A DNA stretch of 53,072 nucleotides. It comes from Clostridia bacterium. GTDB lineage: Bacteria; Bacillota; Clostridia; Christensenellales; Aristaeellaceae. Made by a program: the position numbers and the translations under genes. Below the pieces are notes generated by a model. That model was not told where the DNA came from and searched no databases. It saw nothing but the letters and a program-made list of their open reading frames with translations. Positions 32,850-40,423 of the stretch are shown in pieces. The stretch lies in assembly GCA_017397895.1 (NCBI GenBank), contig JAFQHP010000061.1:1-53072 (forward strand). The letters are read 5' to 3'. Every line of letters starts with the position of its first letter. The stretch's first letter is position 1.

Positions 32850-33917
32850 ATGGAGCTTTGGAATCATCAGCAATACAGAGATATGGTTGCACGATCTGTT
32901 GAGCGCTTTGAAAAATGGAACAAATTTTTCAACAAGAAAATCGTTTTGTCCGGCGGTACCGGTATGATCCTCAGTTATCTCATCGATGTGATCATGCAAG
33001 CCAATGTGCAACTCCGGCAGAATATAGAAATTATTTCTATCGGACGAAACGAAAATGCTTTCAATGAGCGTTTTTCCCACTGGATCTGCAATCAAACAAC
33101 ACTGCGCTTTGTTCAGGGAGACATGAGCCATTCTCTGTCTTCCAACGAGCTGCTGCATAATGCAGATTATATCATTCATGGTGCCAGCACTACCCATCCC
33201 AAGGATTATGCGCAGTATCCCATCAGCACAATCATGACCAATGTAATGGGTACCAAAAATATGCTGGATCTGGCCGGCGCAAAGAAGGGATCCCGTTTCC
33301 TGCTGATGTCCAGCGTAGAGGTATACGGCGACAACCGGAACGGAATTGCTGCATTCACTGAAAATGATTGCGGCTACATCAATTGTAATACGCTGCGGGC
33401 GGGCTATCCGGAAGGAAAGCGCGTCAGTGAAGCACTATGTCAGGCTTACCGGGCAGAACGTGGTATTGAGACAGTTATTTTGCGTATTCCTCGCAGTTAT
33501 GGCCCCACGCTCAAACAATCCGACAGCAAGGCAATGACACAGTTTTTGAAGAATTGTCTGGCCGGTGAGAATATTGTTCTGAAAAGCCGTGGTGAACAGC
33601 TGTTTTCATATGCATATGTAGCCGATGTTGTCCATGGCTTACTCATCGCATTGACAGAAGGCGAAGATGGCGAAGCATACAATCTGTCCGATCCTCATTC
33701 TGACGTCCGTTTGCGCGATCTGGCAGAAATGCTTGCGAATTATTCCGGAACTGAGGTCGTATTCGATTTGCCTGACGAACAGGAGAAAAAAGGCTTCTCT
33801 GCAGCATCAGTTGCACTGATCAATTCTGACAAATTACGCAGCATCGGCTGGCAGGCAGATTACACCATGAAAGCCGGCTTGGAAGAGACCATTGATATCC
33901 TTAAAGCTGTATGGTAA
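32850..33917 (+). CDS. NAD-dependent epimerase/dehydratase (SDR family)
   Basis: This is a 355-residue protein. Start 32850 is chosen from AAGAGGG at 32837-32843; ATG 32844 is too close to that site. The dinucleotide-binding loop VLSGGTGMILS (32-42), MSSVEVYGDN and the catalytic Y-x-x-x-K in AGYPEGKRVSE are present. The C-terminal region SYAYVADVVHGLLIAL is typical of nucleotide-sugar or polyol epimerases. It follows the IspD-type gene by 11 bases, so the two probably act in one pathway, possibly making or modifying a CDP-linked compound. The substrate cannot be read from the sequence. Confidence 0.8.
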   Translation: MELWNHQQYRDMVARSVERFEKWNKFFNKKIVLSGGTGMILSYLIDVIMQANVQLRQNIEIISIGRNENAFNERFSHWICNQTTLRFVQGDMSHSLSSNELLHNADYIIHGASTTHPKDYAQYPISTIMTNVMGTKNMLDLAGAKKGSRFLLMSSVEVYGDNRNGIAAFTENDCGYINCNTLRAGYPEGKRVSEALCQAYRAERGIETVILRIPRSYGPTLKQSDSKAMTQFLKNCLAGENIVLKSRGEQLFSYAYVADVVHGLLIALTEGEDGEAYNLSDPHSDVRLRDLAEMLANYSGTEVVFDLPDEQEKKGFSAASVALINSDKLRSIGWQADYTMKAGLEETIDILKAVW

Positions 33918-33921
33918 CGAA

Positions 33922-33955
33922 AAAAGGCTTCGTCATATGACGAAGCCTTTTCCTT
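33922..33955. terminator. bidirectional intrinsic terminator
   Basis: A perfect 15-bp inverted repeat (33922-33936 and 33937-33951), A-rich on the left and T-rich on the right, between the convergent epimerase and exporter genes. Confidence 0.9.
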
Positions 33956-34697
33956 ATTTTCCTTTTGTTGCCAGGAATGCTTCATACCGATCGCACACTT
34001 CCTGGGTTTCGCCAAAGGCGATTTGCTCTCCCTTGTCCAGCCAGAGCACTTTGTTGCACAATTCCCGCACCTGGGAAAGGGAGTGGGATACCAGAATGCC
34101 CGTCACGCCGTTGGCAAGGATTTCCTTCATGCGCCGGCCGCTCTTTTCCCTGAAAGCACCGTCGCCCACGGAAAGCACTTCGTCCAGGATCAGGATATCC
34201 GGGTTCACCAGGCAGGCGATGGAAAACGCCAGGCGGCTCTTCATGCCGCTGGACAGCTGCTTGAAGGGGCGGTCCTGAAAATCATGCAGCTCGGCAAAAT
34301 CAATGATTTCGGGGTATTTCTCATCCATAAACTTCCGGGTGTAGCCCAGCAGTGCGCCGCGAAGATATGTGTTTTCACGGACGGTCAGGTCGCCGTCGAA
34401 GCCGGAGGTAAGCTCCAGCAGGGCAGCAATATTGCCCTGCACCTGGATACGGCCCTTGGTGGGCACCATGATGCCGGAAATGGCTTTCAAAAGGGTGGAT
34501 TTTCCGGCGCCGTTGCTGCCCACAATTCCCAGCATATCGCCTTTTTCCAGTTCAAAGGTGATATTTTTATTTGCCCAGAATTCATGCACCACAAAATTTT
34601 TGGTCAATTTTCTGGTGATATACTCCTTCAGGCCAATATCCTTGAAATCACCGGTAATGTAGCGGATGGATACCCCGCTGGCTTTAATAACAGGCAT
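33954..34697 (-). CDS. polysaccharide ABC exporter ATPase (Wzt/TagH type, no carbohydrate-binding domain)
   Basis: This is a 247-residue ATPase; start 34697 follows GTAAGGAGGG. Walker A GSNGAGKST (60-68), signature LSSGMKSRLAFSIA, Walker B DILILDEVLSVGD and LVSHSLSQV are intact. The L-S-V-G-D variant after Walker B is specific to polysaccharide and teichoic-acid exporters. The protein ends soon after the nucleotide-binding domain. It therefore lacks the C-terminal carbohydrate-binding module of O-antigen Wzt proteins, and recognition of a chain-end cap is unlikely. Confidence 0.93.
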   Translation of the reverse strand: MPVIKASGVSIRYITGDFKDIGLKEYITRKLTKNFVVHEFWANKNITFELEKGDMLGIVGSNGAGKSTLLKAISGIMVPTKGRIQVQGNIAALLELTSGFDGDLTVRENTYLRGALLGYTRKFMDEKYPEIIDFAELHDFQDRPFKQLSSGMKSRLAFSIACLVNPDILILDEVLSVGDGAFREKSGRRMKEILANGVTGILVSHSLSQVRELCNKVLWLDKGEQIAFGETQEVCDRYEAFLATKGK

Positions 34698-34707
34698 AGT
34701 ACCCTCC

Positions 34708-35487
34708 TTACACATAATAGAGGAAATCGTGATTCTTCTTTTTGTACATGACGCCGCCAATCAGGAGCGCAAGGGCAGCGAAACCGATCATAACAAGATG
34801 CAGCCACCAGGCGGGAATGACGCCGTCGATCACCACGCTGCGGAAATACTTGATGGCGCAATAAACGGGATTGATGTAGAACAGGTTCTGGATGTTGGCC
34901 GGATAGCTGTCCACGGTATAGAAAATGGCCGACATATACATCAGCAGCATCGTCAGGATATCGTAAAGGTACTGAATATCCCGGAAGAAAATATACAGTG
35001 CGGAAAGGATCAGGCCGATGCCGATATTGAACAGCACCAGATACACAATGGGATACAAAAGCGTAATGAACTTCCAGGTAAAAGGTACGCCGTCAATGGC
35101 TGCAAAGATAAAGAAAATCACCAGGTTCAATCCGAAATTGATAATGGAGGATACATTCTTCGACAAAAGAAAAATGTACTTGGGCACATTGATCTTGGTG
35201 AAAATATGATGATTGCTCATCAAAGAACTCATACCGCCAACAGTGGATTCCCGGAAAAAATTGAACAGCAGGTTGCCTGCAAAAAGGTAGGTGGTATAAA
35301 AGGGAGTGCTCCTGCCAAAGAAGGTGGTAAACACAATACGCATGACAAGCAACTGCATCAGGGGGGAAAGAATGCTCCACCCCATGCCCAGTACAGTGCG
35401 CTTATACTTCTGCTTGAAATCACGCTTCACCAGCTCTTCAAACAAAAACTGATGCTGCTTTAGGCGCAGCAAAATATTCTTAAACAA
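34708..35487 (-). CDS. polysaccharide ABC exporter permease (Wzm/TagG type)
   Basis: This is a 259-residue ABC-2 permease. The N-terminal amphipathic stretch ELVKRDFKQKYKRTVLGMGW is the usual coupling helix of Wzm/TagG proteins. About six spans follow, with the LYIFFRDIQYLYDILTMLLM segment before the last pair. It pairs with the ATPase 10 bases downstream. Together they would flip a complete lipid-linked polymer to the outer face of the membrane, in a chain-first mechanism rather than Wzx/Wzy. Neither Wzx nor Wzy was found in the window. Confidence 0.92.
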   Translation of the reverse strand: MFKNILLRLKQHQFLFEELVKRDFKQKYKRTVLGMGWSILSPLMQLLVMRIVFTTFFGRSTPFYTTYLFAGNLLFNFFRESTVGGMSSLMSNHHIFTKINVPKYIFLLSKNVSSIINFGLNLVIFFIFAAIDGVPFTWKFITLLYPIVYLVLFNIGIGLILSALYIFFRDIQYLYDILTMLLMYMSAIFYTVDSYPANIQNLFYINPVYCAIKYFRSVVIDGVIPAWWLHLVMIGFAALALLIGGVMYKKKNHDFLYYV

Positions 35488-35558
35488 AAATTATACCCTC
35501 CAGTATATTTAGTACGGATTCTTCCATCCGCTGTATCCAAATATTATTATCCTGATAA

Positions 35559-35587
35559 ATTATACCATTATCCCCCACCGAAAGCAA
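35559..35587 (-). promoter_or_regulatory. SigA-type promoter for the exporter genes
   Basis: On the minus strand TTGCTT (35582-35587) and TATAAT (35559-35564) have a 17-bp spacer, about 72 bases from the permease start. Confidence 0.78.
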
Positions 35588-35666
35588 GAAAAAGATAGCA
35601 GCCCGTCGTCAAGGTCACTTGATCCGGTCCATCTGAAGCAGGCAGCAGGAGATGCGCCGAGTTGAC

Positions 35667-35695
35667 TTGCAATCCCAGCAGAAGTGTGGTACATT
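35667..35695 (+). promoter_or_regulatory. SigA-type promoter for glf
   Basis: TTGCAA at 35667-35672 and TACATT at 35690-35695 with a 17-bp spacer, 45 bases before the glf ATG. An overlapping TTGACT at 35662 has a poorer partner. Confidence 0.6.
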
Positions 35696-35740
35696 TTTCA
35701 TGTATCGGTTTTATGACTATACTTACCCGGAGGAAATGCC

Positions 35741-36835
35741 ATGTATGATTATCTGATTGTCGGTGCCGGATTATACGGCGCTGTCTTTGCTCACGAACTG
35801 ACCAGACGCGGCAAAAAATGCCTGGTGATTGACCGGCGTGATCATATTGCCGGCAACATCTACACAGAGAATGTTTCCGGCATCAATGTACATAAGTACG
35901 GCGCCCACATCTTCCACACCAGCGATGAAGAAGTGTGGCAGTATGTGAACCAGTTCGCCTCCTTCAACAACTACATCAACAGCCCTGTAGCTGTCTATAA
36001 GGATGAACTGTACAATCTCCCCTTCAACATGAATACGTTCTCCAAGATGTGGGGCATCCGCACCCCCGCTGAAGCCAAAGCGAAGATTGCACAGCAGGTG
36101 GCGGAGCTTGGCATCACCGATCCGCAAAACCTGGAAGAACAGGCCCTGAGTTTGGTGGGCACCGACGTGTATACCAAGCTGGTGAAGGGTTACACCGAAA
36201 AGCAATGGGGCCGGGATTGCAAGGAATTGCCTGCTTTCATTATCAAGCGCCTGCCCTGCCGCTTCATCTATGACAACAACTACTTCAACGACCGCTACCA
36301 GGGCATTCCCATTGGCGGCTATACCGCCATGGTGAAAAAAATGCTGGAAGGCGTGGAAGTGCGGCTGAACACAGATTTCTTTGACCTGATCAAAGACCGG
36401 CCGGATATTGCCGAGAAAATCGTCTACACCGGCTGCATCGATGAATATTTCGGTTATAAGCTGGGCACCCTGCAGTACCGCTCCGTGCGCTTTGAAACAG
36501 AAGAATTGCCGGAAGAAAACTATCAGGGCAATGCGGTGGTGAACTACACCGAACGGGAAGTGCCCTTCACCCGCATCATTGAGCACAAGCATTTTGAATT
36601 CGGCAAGCAGCCCACCACCATCATCAGCCGTGAATACTCCGCCGAATGGAAGCCGGGCCTGGAACCCTACTACCCCGTGAACAATGAAGAAAACGCTGCG
36701 CTCTATGCTCAGTACAAGGCATTGGCCGATGCGCAGGGCAATGTGATTTTCGGCGGCCGCCTGGGCCAGTACCGCTACTACGATATGGACAAGGTGATCC
36801 GTGCTGCACTGGACGATCTGAAAGCGCTGACGTGA
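35741..36835 (+). CDS. glf: UDP-galactopyranose mutase
   Basis: This 364-residue flavoenzyme interconverts UDP-galactopyranose and UDP-galactofuranose. The FAD-binding IVGAGLYGAVFAHEL (6-20), YGAHIFHTSDEEVWQYVNQF (the substrate-side His loop), KQWGRDCKELPAFIIKRLP and the C-terminal FGGRLGQYRYYDMDKVI are all hallmark segments. The length is normal. GGAGGAAATGCC precedes the ATG. It has its own promoter and is divergent from the exporter. Its product probably serves the galactofuranosyltransferase-like enzyme encoded at 23081. Confidence 0.97.
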   Translation: MYDYLIVGAGLYGAVFAHELTRRGKKCLVIDRRDHIAGNIYTENVSGINVHKYGAHIFHTSDEEVWQYVNQFASFNNYINSPVAVYKDELYNLPFNMNTFSKMWGIRTPAEAKAKIAQQVAELGITDPQNLEEQALSLVGTDVYTKLVKGYTEKQWGRDCKELPAFIIKRLPCRFIYDNNYFNDRYQGIPIGGYTAMVKKMLEGVEVRLNTDFFDLIKDRPDIAEKIVYTGCIDEYFGYKLGTLQYRSVRFETEELPEENYQGNAVVNYTEREVPFTRIIEHKHFEFGKQPTTIISREYSAEWKPGLEPYYPVNNEENAALYAQYKALADAQGNVIFGGRLGQYRYYDMDKVIRAALDDLKALT

Positions 36836-36843
36836 CTGCAAAA

Positions 36844-36877
36844 AAAACGCCCGAACCGCATCGGTCCGGGCGTTTTT
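36844..36877. terminator. bidirectional intrinsic terminator
   Basis: A 15-bp stem with one mismatch (36844-36858 with 36862-36876), with an A run before and a T run after, between convergent glf and ridA-like genes. Confidence 0.9.
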
Positions 36878-36898
36878 GTTTTTTGAAAACCGGAAGTG

Positions 36899-37273
36899 TT
36901 ACGCCTTTTCCGCCACCGCTTCCACTTCCACCAGCGCGCCCTTGGGCAACGCCTTCACCGCCACGCAGGAGCGGGCAGGATGGCCGGTGAAATACTCGGC
37001 ATAGACGGCGTTGAAGGCGGCAAAATCCGCCATGTCCGCCAGGAAGCAGGTGGTCTTCACCACGTTTTCAAGGGAAGAGCCGGCTGCTTCCAGCACAGCC
37101 TGCAGGTTTTTGCACACCTGATGGGCCTGCTGCGTCACATTTTCCCCCACCAGATTACCGGTAGCGGGGTCCAGGGGAATCTGGCCGGAGGTGTACACAA
37201 GATTCCCCACCACCATGGCCTGGGAATAGGGGCCGATGGCCGCAGGCGCGTTGTCTGTATGCACTTTGTTCAT
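36899..37273 (-). CDS. ridA: RidA-family enamine/imine deaminase
   Basis: This is a 124-residue RidA/YER057c protein that hydrolyses reactive 2-aminoacrylate-type intermediates released by PLP enzymes. [21 protein letters not shown] (with the substrate-loop Ser-Gly-Q following), [14 protein letters not shown] and the catalytic Arg in [21 protein letters not shown] are intact. It is the last gene of an operon that contains a PLP-dependent decarboxylase 14 bases upstream, a fitting partner. AAAGGAGAG lies before the start. Confidence 0.93.
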   Translation of the reverse strand: MNKVHTDNAPAAIGPYSQAMVVGNLVYTSGQIPLDPATGNLVGENVTQQAHQVCKNLQAVLEAAGSSLENVVKTTCFLADMADFAAFNAVYAEYFTGHPARSCVAVKALPKGALVEVEAVAEKA

Positions 37274-37287
37274 TTTTCATCTCTCCT

Positions 37288-38616
37288 TTATTCTTTTACC
37301 ACATGGCATGAATCAATACCAAAGTACCGGAAGGCGGCCACGGCCTCCCTGCCGATTCTTTCCCCGCTGACCACAATGGGCACAGCCGGCGGGCAGCCCA
37401 CCGTAACGTAGGAAAGGATGCGCCCTTCGCTGCGCTCCGCCGGAATCCATTCACTGTCCGCAAACATCGCATCCCGGATGGACAATACCCTTTCCGGCCG
37501 GAATGGCCGGGGAGGCTGAGCCTGAATGGCCGGCCGCCTTTTCAATAGCAGCAGTGCCTGGGAAAGCCGGGTTTCCCGGCCGATATCCAGCATGGGCCCC
37601 GGCATGAGCACCACATGATCCGCATCGCAAAACTCACATTCCACTCCATCCTCCCGCAGCGCCTGCGCCATGTCAAAGCCGGTATAGCCGTAGGGCTTGG
37701 CAAGAACGGTCAGCTTCATAGGCTCATTCCCGGCAAGGACATAGCCCACATCCTGCAGATAGCTTTTCAGCAGCTGCAAGGAAGATACGGTGTCTGAAAG
37801 CATCCGGGGGAAGGGCTCCGCCAGGATGGGGTTTGCCGCATCCAGGGACTGCAGTATCAGGTAAGAAGGGCTGGTGGAGCCAAAAAGGCTCAGGGCATTT
37901 TTGATTTCCTTTTCGGAAAACATCCCTTCCCTTGCATGCAGGTATGCCCCGCCGGTAAGTACCGGTAAGGTTTTGTGGGCCGAATCGCAGCAGATATCCG
38001 CCCCCAGATCCATGGGGTGCAGGGACGGCTGCAAAAACCGCAGGTACGCCCCGTGGGCGTTATCCACCATCAATAGCACGCCCAGCTTTTTACACGCATT
38101 GGCAATGCCTTCAATATCCGCCATGTGGCCCAGGTAATCCGGGCTGGTCAGGTACAGGGCGGCAGGCTTGGTTTCCGCCAGAAACGCTTCCGCATCCGCC
38201 GCCGTGGGGCAGCAGGAAAGATAACTTTCTCCTTCCCCGGGGTACAGCCATTCCACGTCGCACCCTGCCATGGCAGCCGCCGTCACAAAGGCCTTGTGAA
38301 CGTTCCGCCCGGCAGCGATGAGGGGCTTTTTTCTCTGCTTCCCGGCCCATTGCATGGCCAGGAACACCATGGCCCTGATGCACTGGGAGGAGCCTTCCGT
38401 GGAATAGAATGTGGGGCAGCCAAAGAGAAAGGAAGCGTTTTTTTCGCTTTCCCGGATGATGCCGTCCGCTTCATACAGGCTGTCTGCCCCCTGGATTTCC
38501 GTAATATCCATGGGCTCCATCCCCAGAATTTCCCTGCCCTTGTGGCCGGGCATATGGCCCCGGATGATGTTCTTTTCCCGGTAAGCCCTGACAAAATCAC
38601 AGATGGGGGTGTTCAT
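37288..38616 (-). CDS. Orn/Lys/Arg decarboxylase-family PLP enzyme
   Basis: This is a 442-residue protein of the short fold-I type found in Firmicutes (YaaO/SpeA-like). GHMPGHKGRE near the N-terminus, STEGSSQCIRAMV (PLP phosphate loop), VDNAHGAYL and the PLP Lys in CDSAHKTLPVLTGGAYL (about residue 213) are clear. The C-terminal domain carries VLMPGPMLDIG. The amino acid substrate is not decidable by eye. Its ATG overlaps the stop of the radical SAM maturase (ATGA), so it is coupled to the SCIFF system, a common clostridial arrangement. Confidence 0.88.
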   Translation of the reverse strand: MNTPICDFVRAYREKNIIRGHMPGHKGREILGMEPMDITEIQGADSLYEADGIIRESEKNASFLFGCPTFYSTEGSSQCIRAMVFLAMQWAGKQRKKPLIAAGRNVHKAFVTAAAMAGCDVEWLYPGEGESYLSCCPTAADAEAFLAETKPAALYLTSPDYLGHMADIEGIANACKKLGVLLMVDNAHGAYLRFLQPSLHPMDLGADICCDSAHKTLPVLTGGAYLHAREGMFSEKEIKNALSLFGSTSPSYLILQSLDAANPILAEPFPRMLSDTVSSLQLLKSYLQDVGYVLAGNEPMKLTVLAKPYGYTGFDMAQALREDGVECEFCDADHVVLMPGPMLDIGRETRLSQALLLLKRRPAIQAQPPRPFRPERVLSIRDAMFADSEWIPAERSEGRILSYVTVGCPPAVPIVVSGERIGREAVAAFRYFGIDSCHVVKE

Positions 38617-39998
38617 TCGTCATCCCCAAGCATCCGGCTGGCAGCCACCATGATGGCGCACTCCATCCGCTTTTTGAACAGCTCGCAGCCGTTTTTGTAA
38701 ATGCCCTTGACGCTGCCGGTGGCATGGTAGGCATTGGCTGCGCAGCCGCCGGAGCAATACAGCCTTGCCCAGCAGGTGCGGCATTCGGGACGGGCGTACA
38801 CATTGCAGGCTGCAAATTCATTCTGAATTTCCGTATTGCTGACGCCGTTCCAGATATCCCCCAGCTTGAACTTTTCTTCCCCCACAAACTGGTGGCAGGG
38901 GTACAGATCGCCCCAGGGGGTGACGGCCATGTATTCCGTGCCGCTGCCGCAGCCGGAAATGCGCTTGTAGATGCAGGGGCCGCCGGTGAGATCGATCATG
39001 TAGTGATAGAAAGTAAAGGGCTTGCCTTCCTTGTCCTTTTGCAGCATCAACTCCGCCAGCTTTTCATACTGTTCCATCACAATGGGCATATCTTCCGCCG
39101 TCAGTTCGGAAGGATCCCCTTCGGCGCAGACCACCGGCTCCATGGAAAGCTCATTGAAACCCAGATCCAGCATCACCTGAATATCCTTGAGGAAATCCGG
39201 GTTTGCATGGGTGAAGGTGCCCCGCATGTAGTAATCCTTGCCGCCCCGGGCCTCCACCAGCTTCTGGAACTTGGGCACTATTTTTTCCCAGCTGCCCCTG
39301 CCGGCATAGTCCACCCGGAAACGGTCGTGAATTTCCTTGCGGCCGTCCAGGGACAGCACCACATTGCTGCATTCCTTGTTGGCAAATTCGATCACGTCAT
39401 CGTCAATGAGCACGCCGTTGGTGGTGAGGGTGAAGCGGAAATTCTTTCCCTTTTCCTTTTCCACGCTGCGGGCATAGGCCACCAGTTGCTTCACCACATC
39501 GAAGTTCATCAGCGGCTCGCCGCCGAAAAAATCCACTTCCAGGTTGTGCCTGCTGCCGCTGTTTTCAATCAGAAAATCCAGGGCGCGCTTGCCCACCTCA
39601 AAACTCATCACTGCCCGGTCGCCATGGTATTTGCCCTGGCTGGCAAAGCAGTAGGCACAGTTCAGGTTGCAGGTGTGGGCAATGTGCAGGCACAGGGCCT
39701 TCACAACGCCGGCCGTTTTTTCCTTCAGCTTGCCCGCCATGGGCTCAAAGGTATCGGGAGCAAACAATTTGCCGCTTTCCTTCAAAGACACCACCTGATC
39801 GTAGCATTCCTGAAGATCGGCAGCGGAAATATCGTCCTTCCCCAGATATTTTTCTTCCATTTGCCGGAGGATCTCTTCCCGGCTGTTTTCTTCAAAAAGG
39901 GCGATGATATCATACGCCACATCGTCCACCACATGCACAGCGCCGCTGCACACATCCAGCACAATGTTCATGCCGCCCAGCTTATACTGATGGATCAT
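38613..39998 (-). CDS. SCIFF peptide maturase, radical SAM/SPASM thioether-forming enzyme
   Basis: This is a 461-residue enzyme. The radical SAM cluster motif CNLNCAYC has Cys110, Cys114 and Cys117. The N-terminal 90 residues (MIHQYKLGGMNIVLDVCSGA...) form the peptide-recognition domain. The C-terminal SPASM region has CGSGTEYMAVTPWGDLYPCH and CRTCWARLYCSGGCAANAY, which bind two extra 4Fe-4S clusters. It installs thioether cross-links in the small cysteine-rich peptide encoded immediately upstream at 40070-40222. The gene lies 71 bases after that peptide gene, behind a hairpin. Confidence 0.96.
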   Translation of the reverse strand: MIHQYKLGGMNIVLDVCSGAVHVVDDVAYDIIALFEENSREEILRQMEEKYLGKDDISAADLQECYDQVVSLKESGKLFAPDTFEPMAGKLKEKTAGVVKALCLHIAHTCNLNCAYCFASQGKYHGDRAVMSFEVGKRALDFLIENSGSRHNLEVDFFGGEPLMNFDVVKQLVAYARSVEKEKGKNFRFTLTTNGVLIDDDVIEFANKECSNVVLSLDGRKEIHDRFRVDYAGRGSWEKIVPKFQKLVEARGGKDYYMRGTFTHANPDFLKDIQVMLDLGFNELSMEPVVCAEGDPSELTAEDMPIVMEQYEKLAELMLQKDKEGKPFTFYHYMIDLTGGPCIYKRISGCGSGTEYMAVTPWGDLYPCHQFVGEEKFKLGDIWNGVSNTEIQNEFAACNVYARPECRTCWARLYCSGGCAANAYHATGSVKGIYKNGCELFKKRMECAIMVAASRMLGDDE

Positions 39999-40032
39999 TC
40001 TTTCGTCTCCTTACAGTTCCCCGTATATGAAA

Positions 40033-40055
40033 AATACCGCCTGGCAGGCGGTATT
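40033..40055 (-). terminator. attenuating hairpin between the SCIFF peptide and its maturase
   Basis: A nine-bp perfect stem (40033-40041 with 40047-40055), a five-base loop, and on the minus strand a run of five T residues. It probably stops most transcripts after the peptide gene, so the precursor is made in excess over the enzyme. Confidence 0.75.
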
Positions 40056-40069
40056 CATCAGCTGCAAAA

Positions 40070-40222
40070 TCACTTGCTTTCCTTCTTGCTTTCGCACTTC
40101 TGGTTGGCGATACCGCAGCTGGTCTTGCAAGCGGACTGGCAGGAAGTCTGGCATTCGCCGCAGCCGCCGTTTTTGGCGCTTTCGCACAGGTTCCGGGTTT
40201 CGATGGTCTTAATATGCTTCAT
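40070..40222 (-). CDS. SCIFF ranthipeptide precursor, seven-cysteine variant
   Basis: A 50-residue peptide starting at ATG 40222 (GGGAGG upstream): the leader begins MKHIKTIETRNL, nearly the universal SCIFF start. Cysteines are at 13, 21, 24, 28, 32, 36 and 43, with the core pattern CGECQTSC, CQSACKTSC and ANQKCE. Canonical SCIFF peptides have six cysteines; here 21-43 supply those and Cys13 is additional. Thr27 and Thr34 are possible thioether acceptors. It is followed by its maturase. The peptide is nearly universal in Clostridia, and its function is not settled. Confidence 0.95.
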   Translation of the reverse strand: MKHIKTIETRNLCESAKNGGCGECQTSCQSACKTSCGIANQKCESKKESK

Positions 40223-40251
40223 GGTAGTGCCTCCCTAATTTGTTTCAATTT

Positions 40252-40280
40252 ATCTTATCACCAAACGCCCCGAATGTCAA
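40252..40280 (-). promoter_or_regulatory. SigA-type promoter for the SCIFF operon
   Basis: On the minus strand a consensus TTGACA (40275-40280) and TAAGAT (40252-40257) have a 17-bp spacer, 30 bases from the peptide start codon. Confidence 0.85.
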
Positions 40281-40351
40281 TACAATTCCGTTTATGAAAA
40301 AAGAAAAGCCCTGCATTTCAAAAACAAATTATGAATTTTCAACATTTCCTC

Positions 40352-40380
40352 TTGTTTCCATTCCGCTTTTCGTGTAAAAT
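40352..40380 (+). promoter_or_regulatory. SigA-type promoter for the acyltransferase gene
   Basis: TTGTTT at 40352-40357 and TAAAAT at 40375-40380 have a 17-bp spacer, and a TG two bases before the -10 gives an extended form. Confidence 0.65.
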
Positions 40381-40423
40381 AAATTGTTCTTATCTGCTTA
40401 TTGCTTCTTTTACGGGAGGTATT

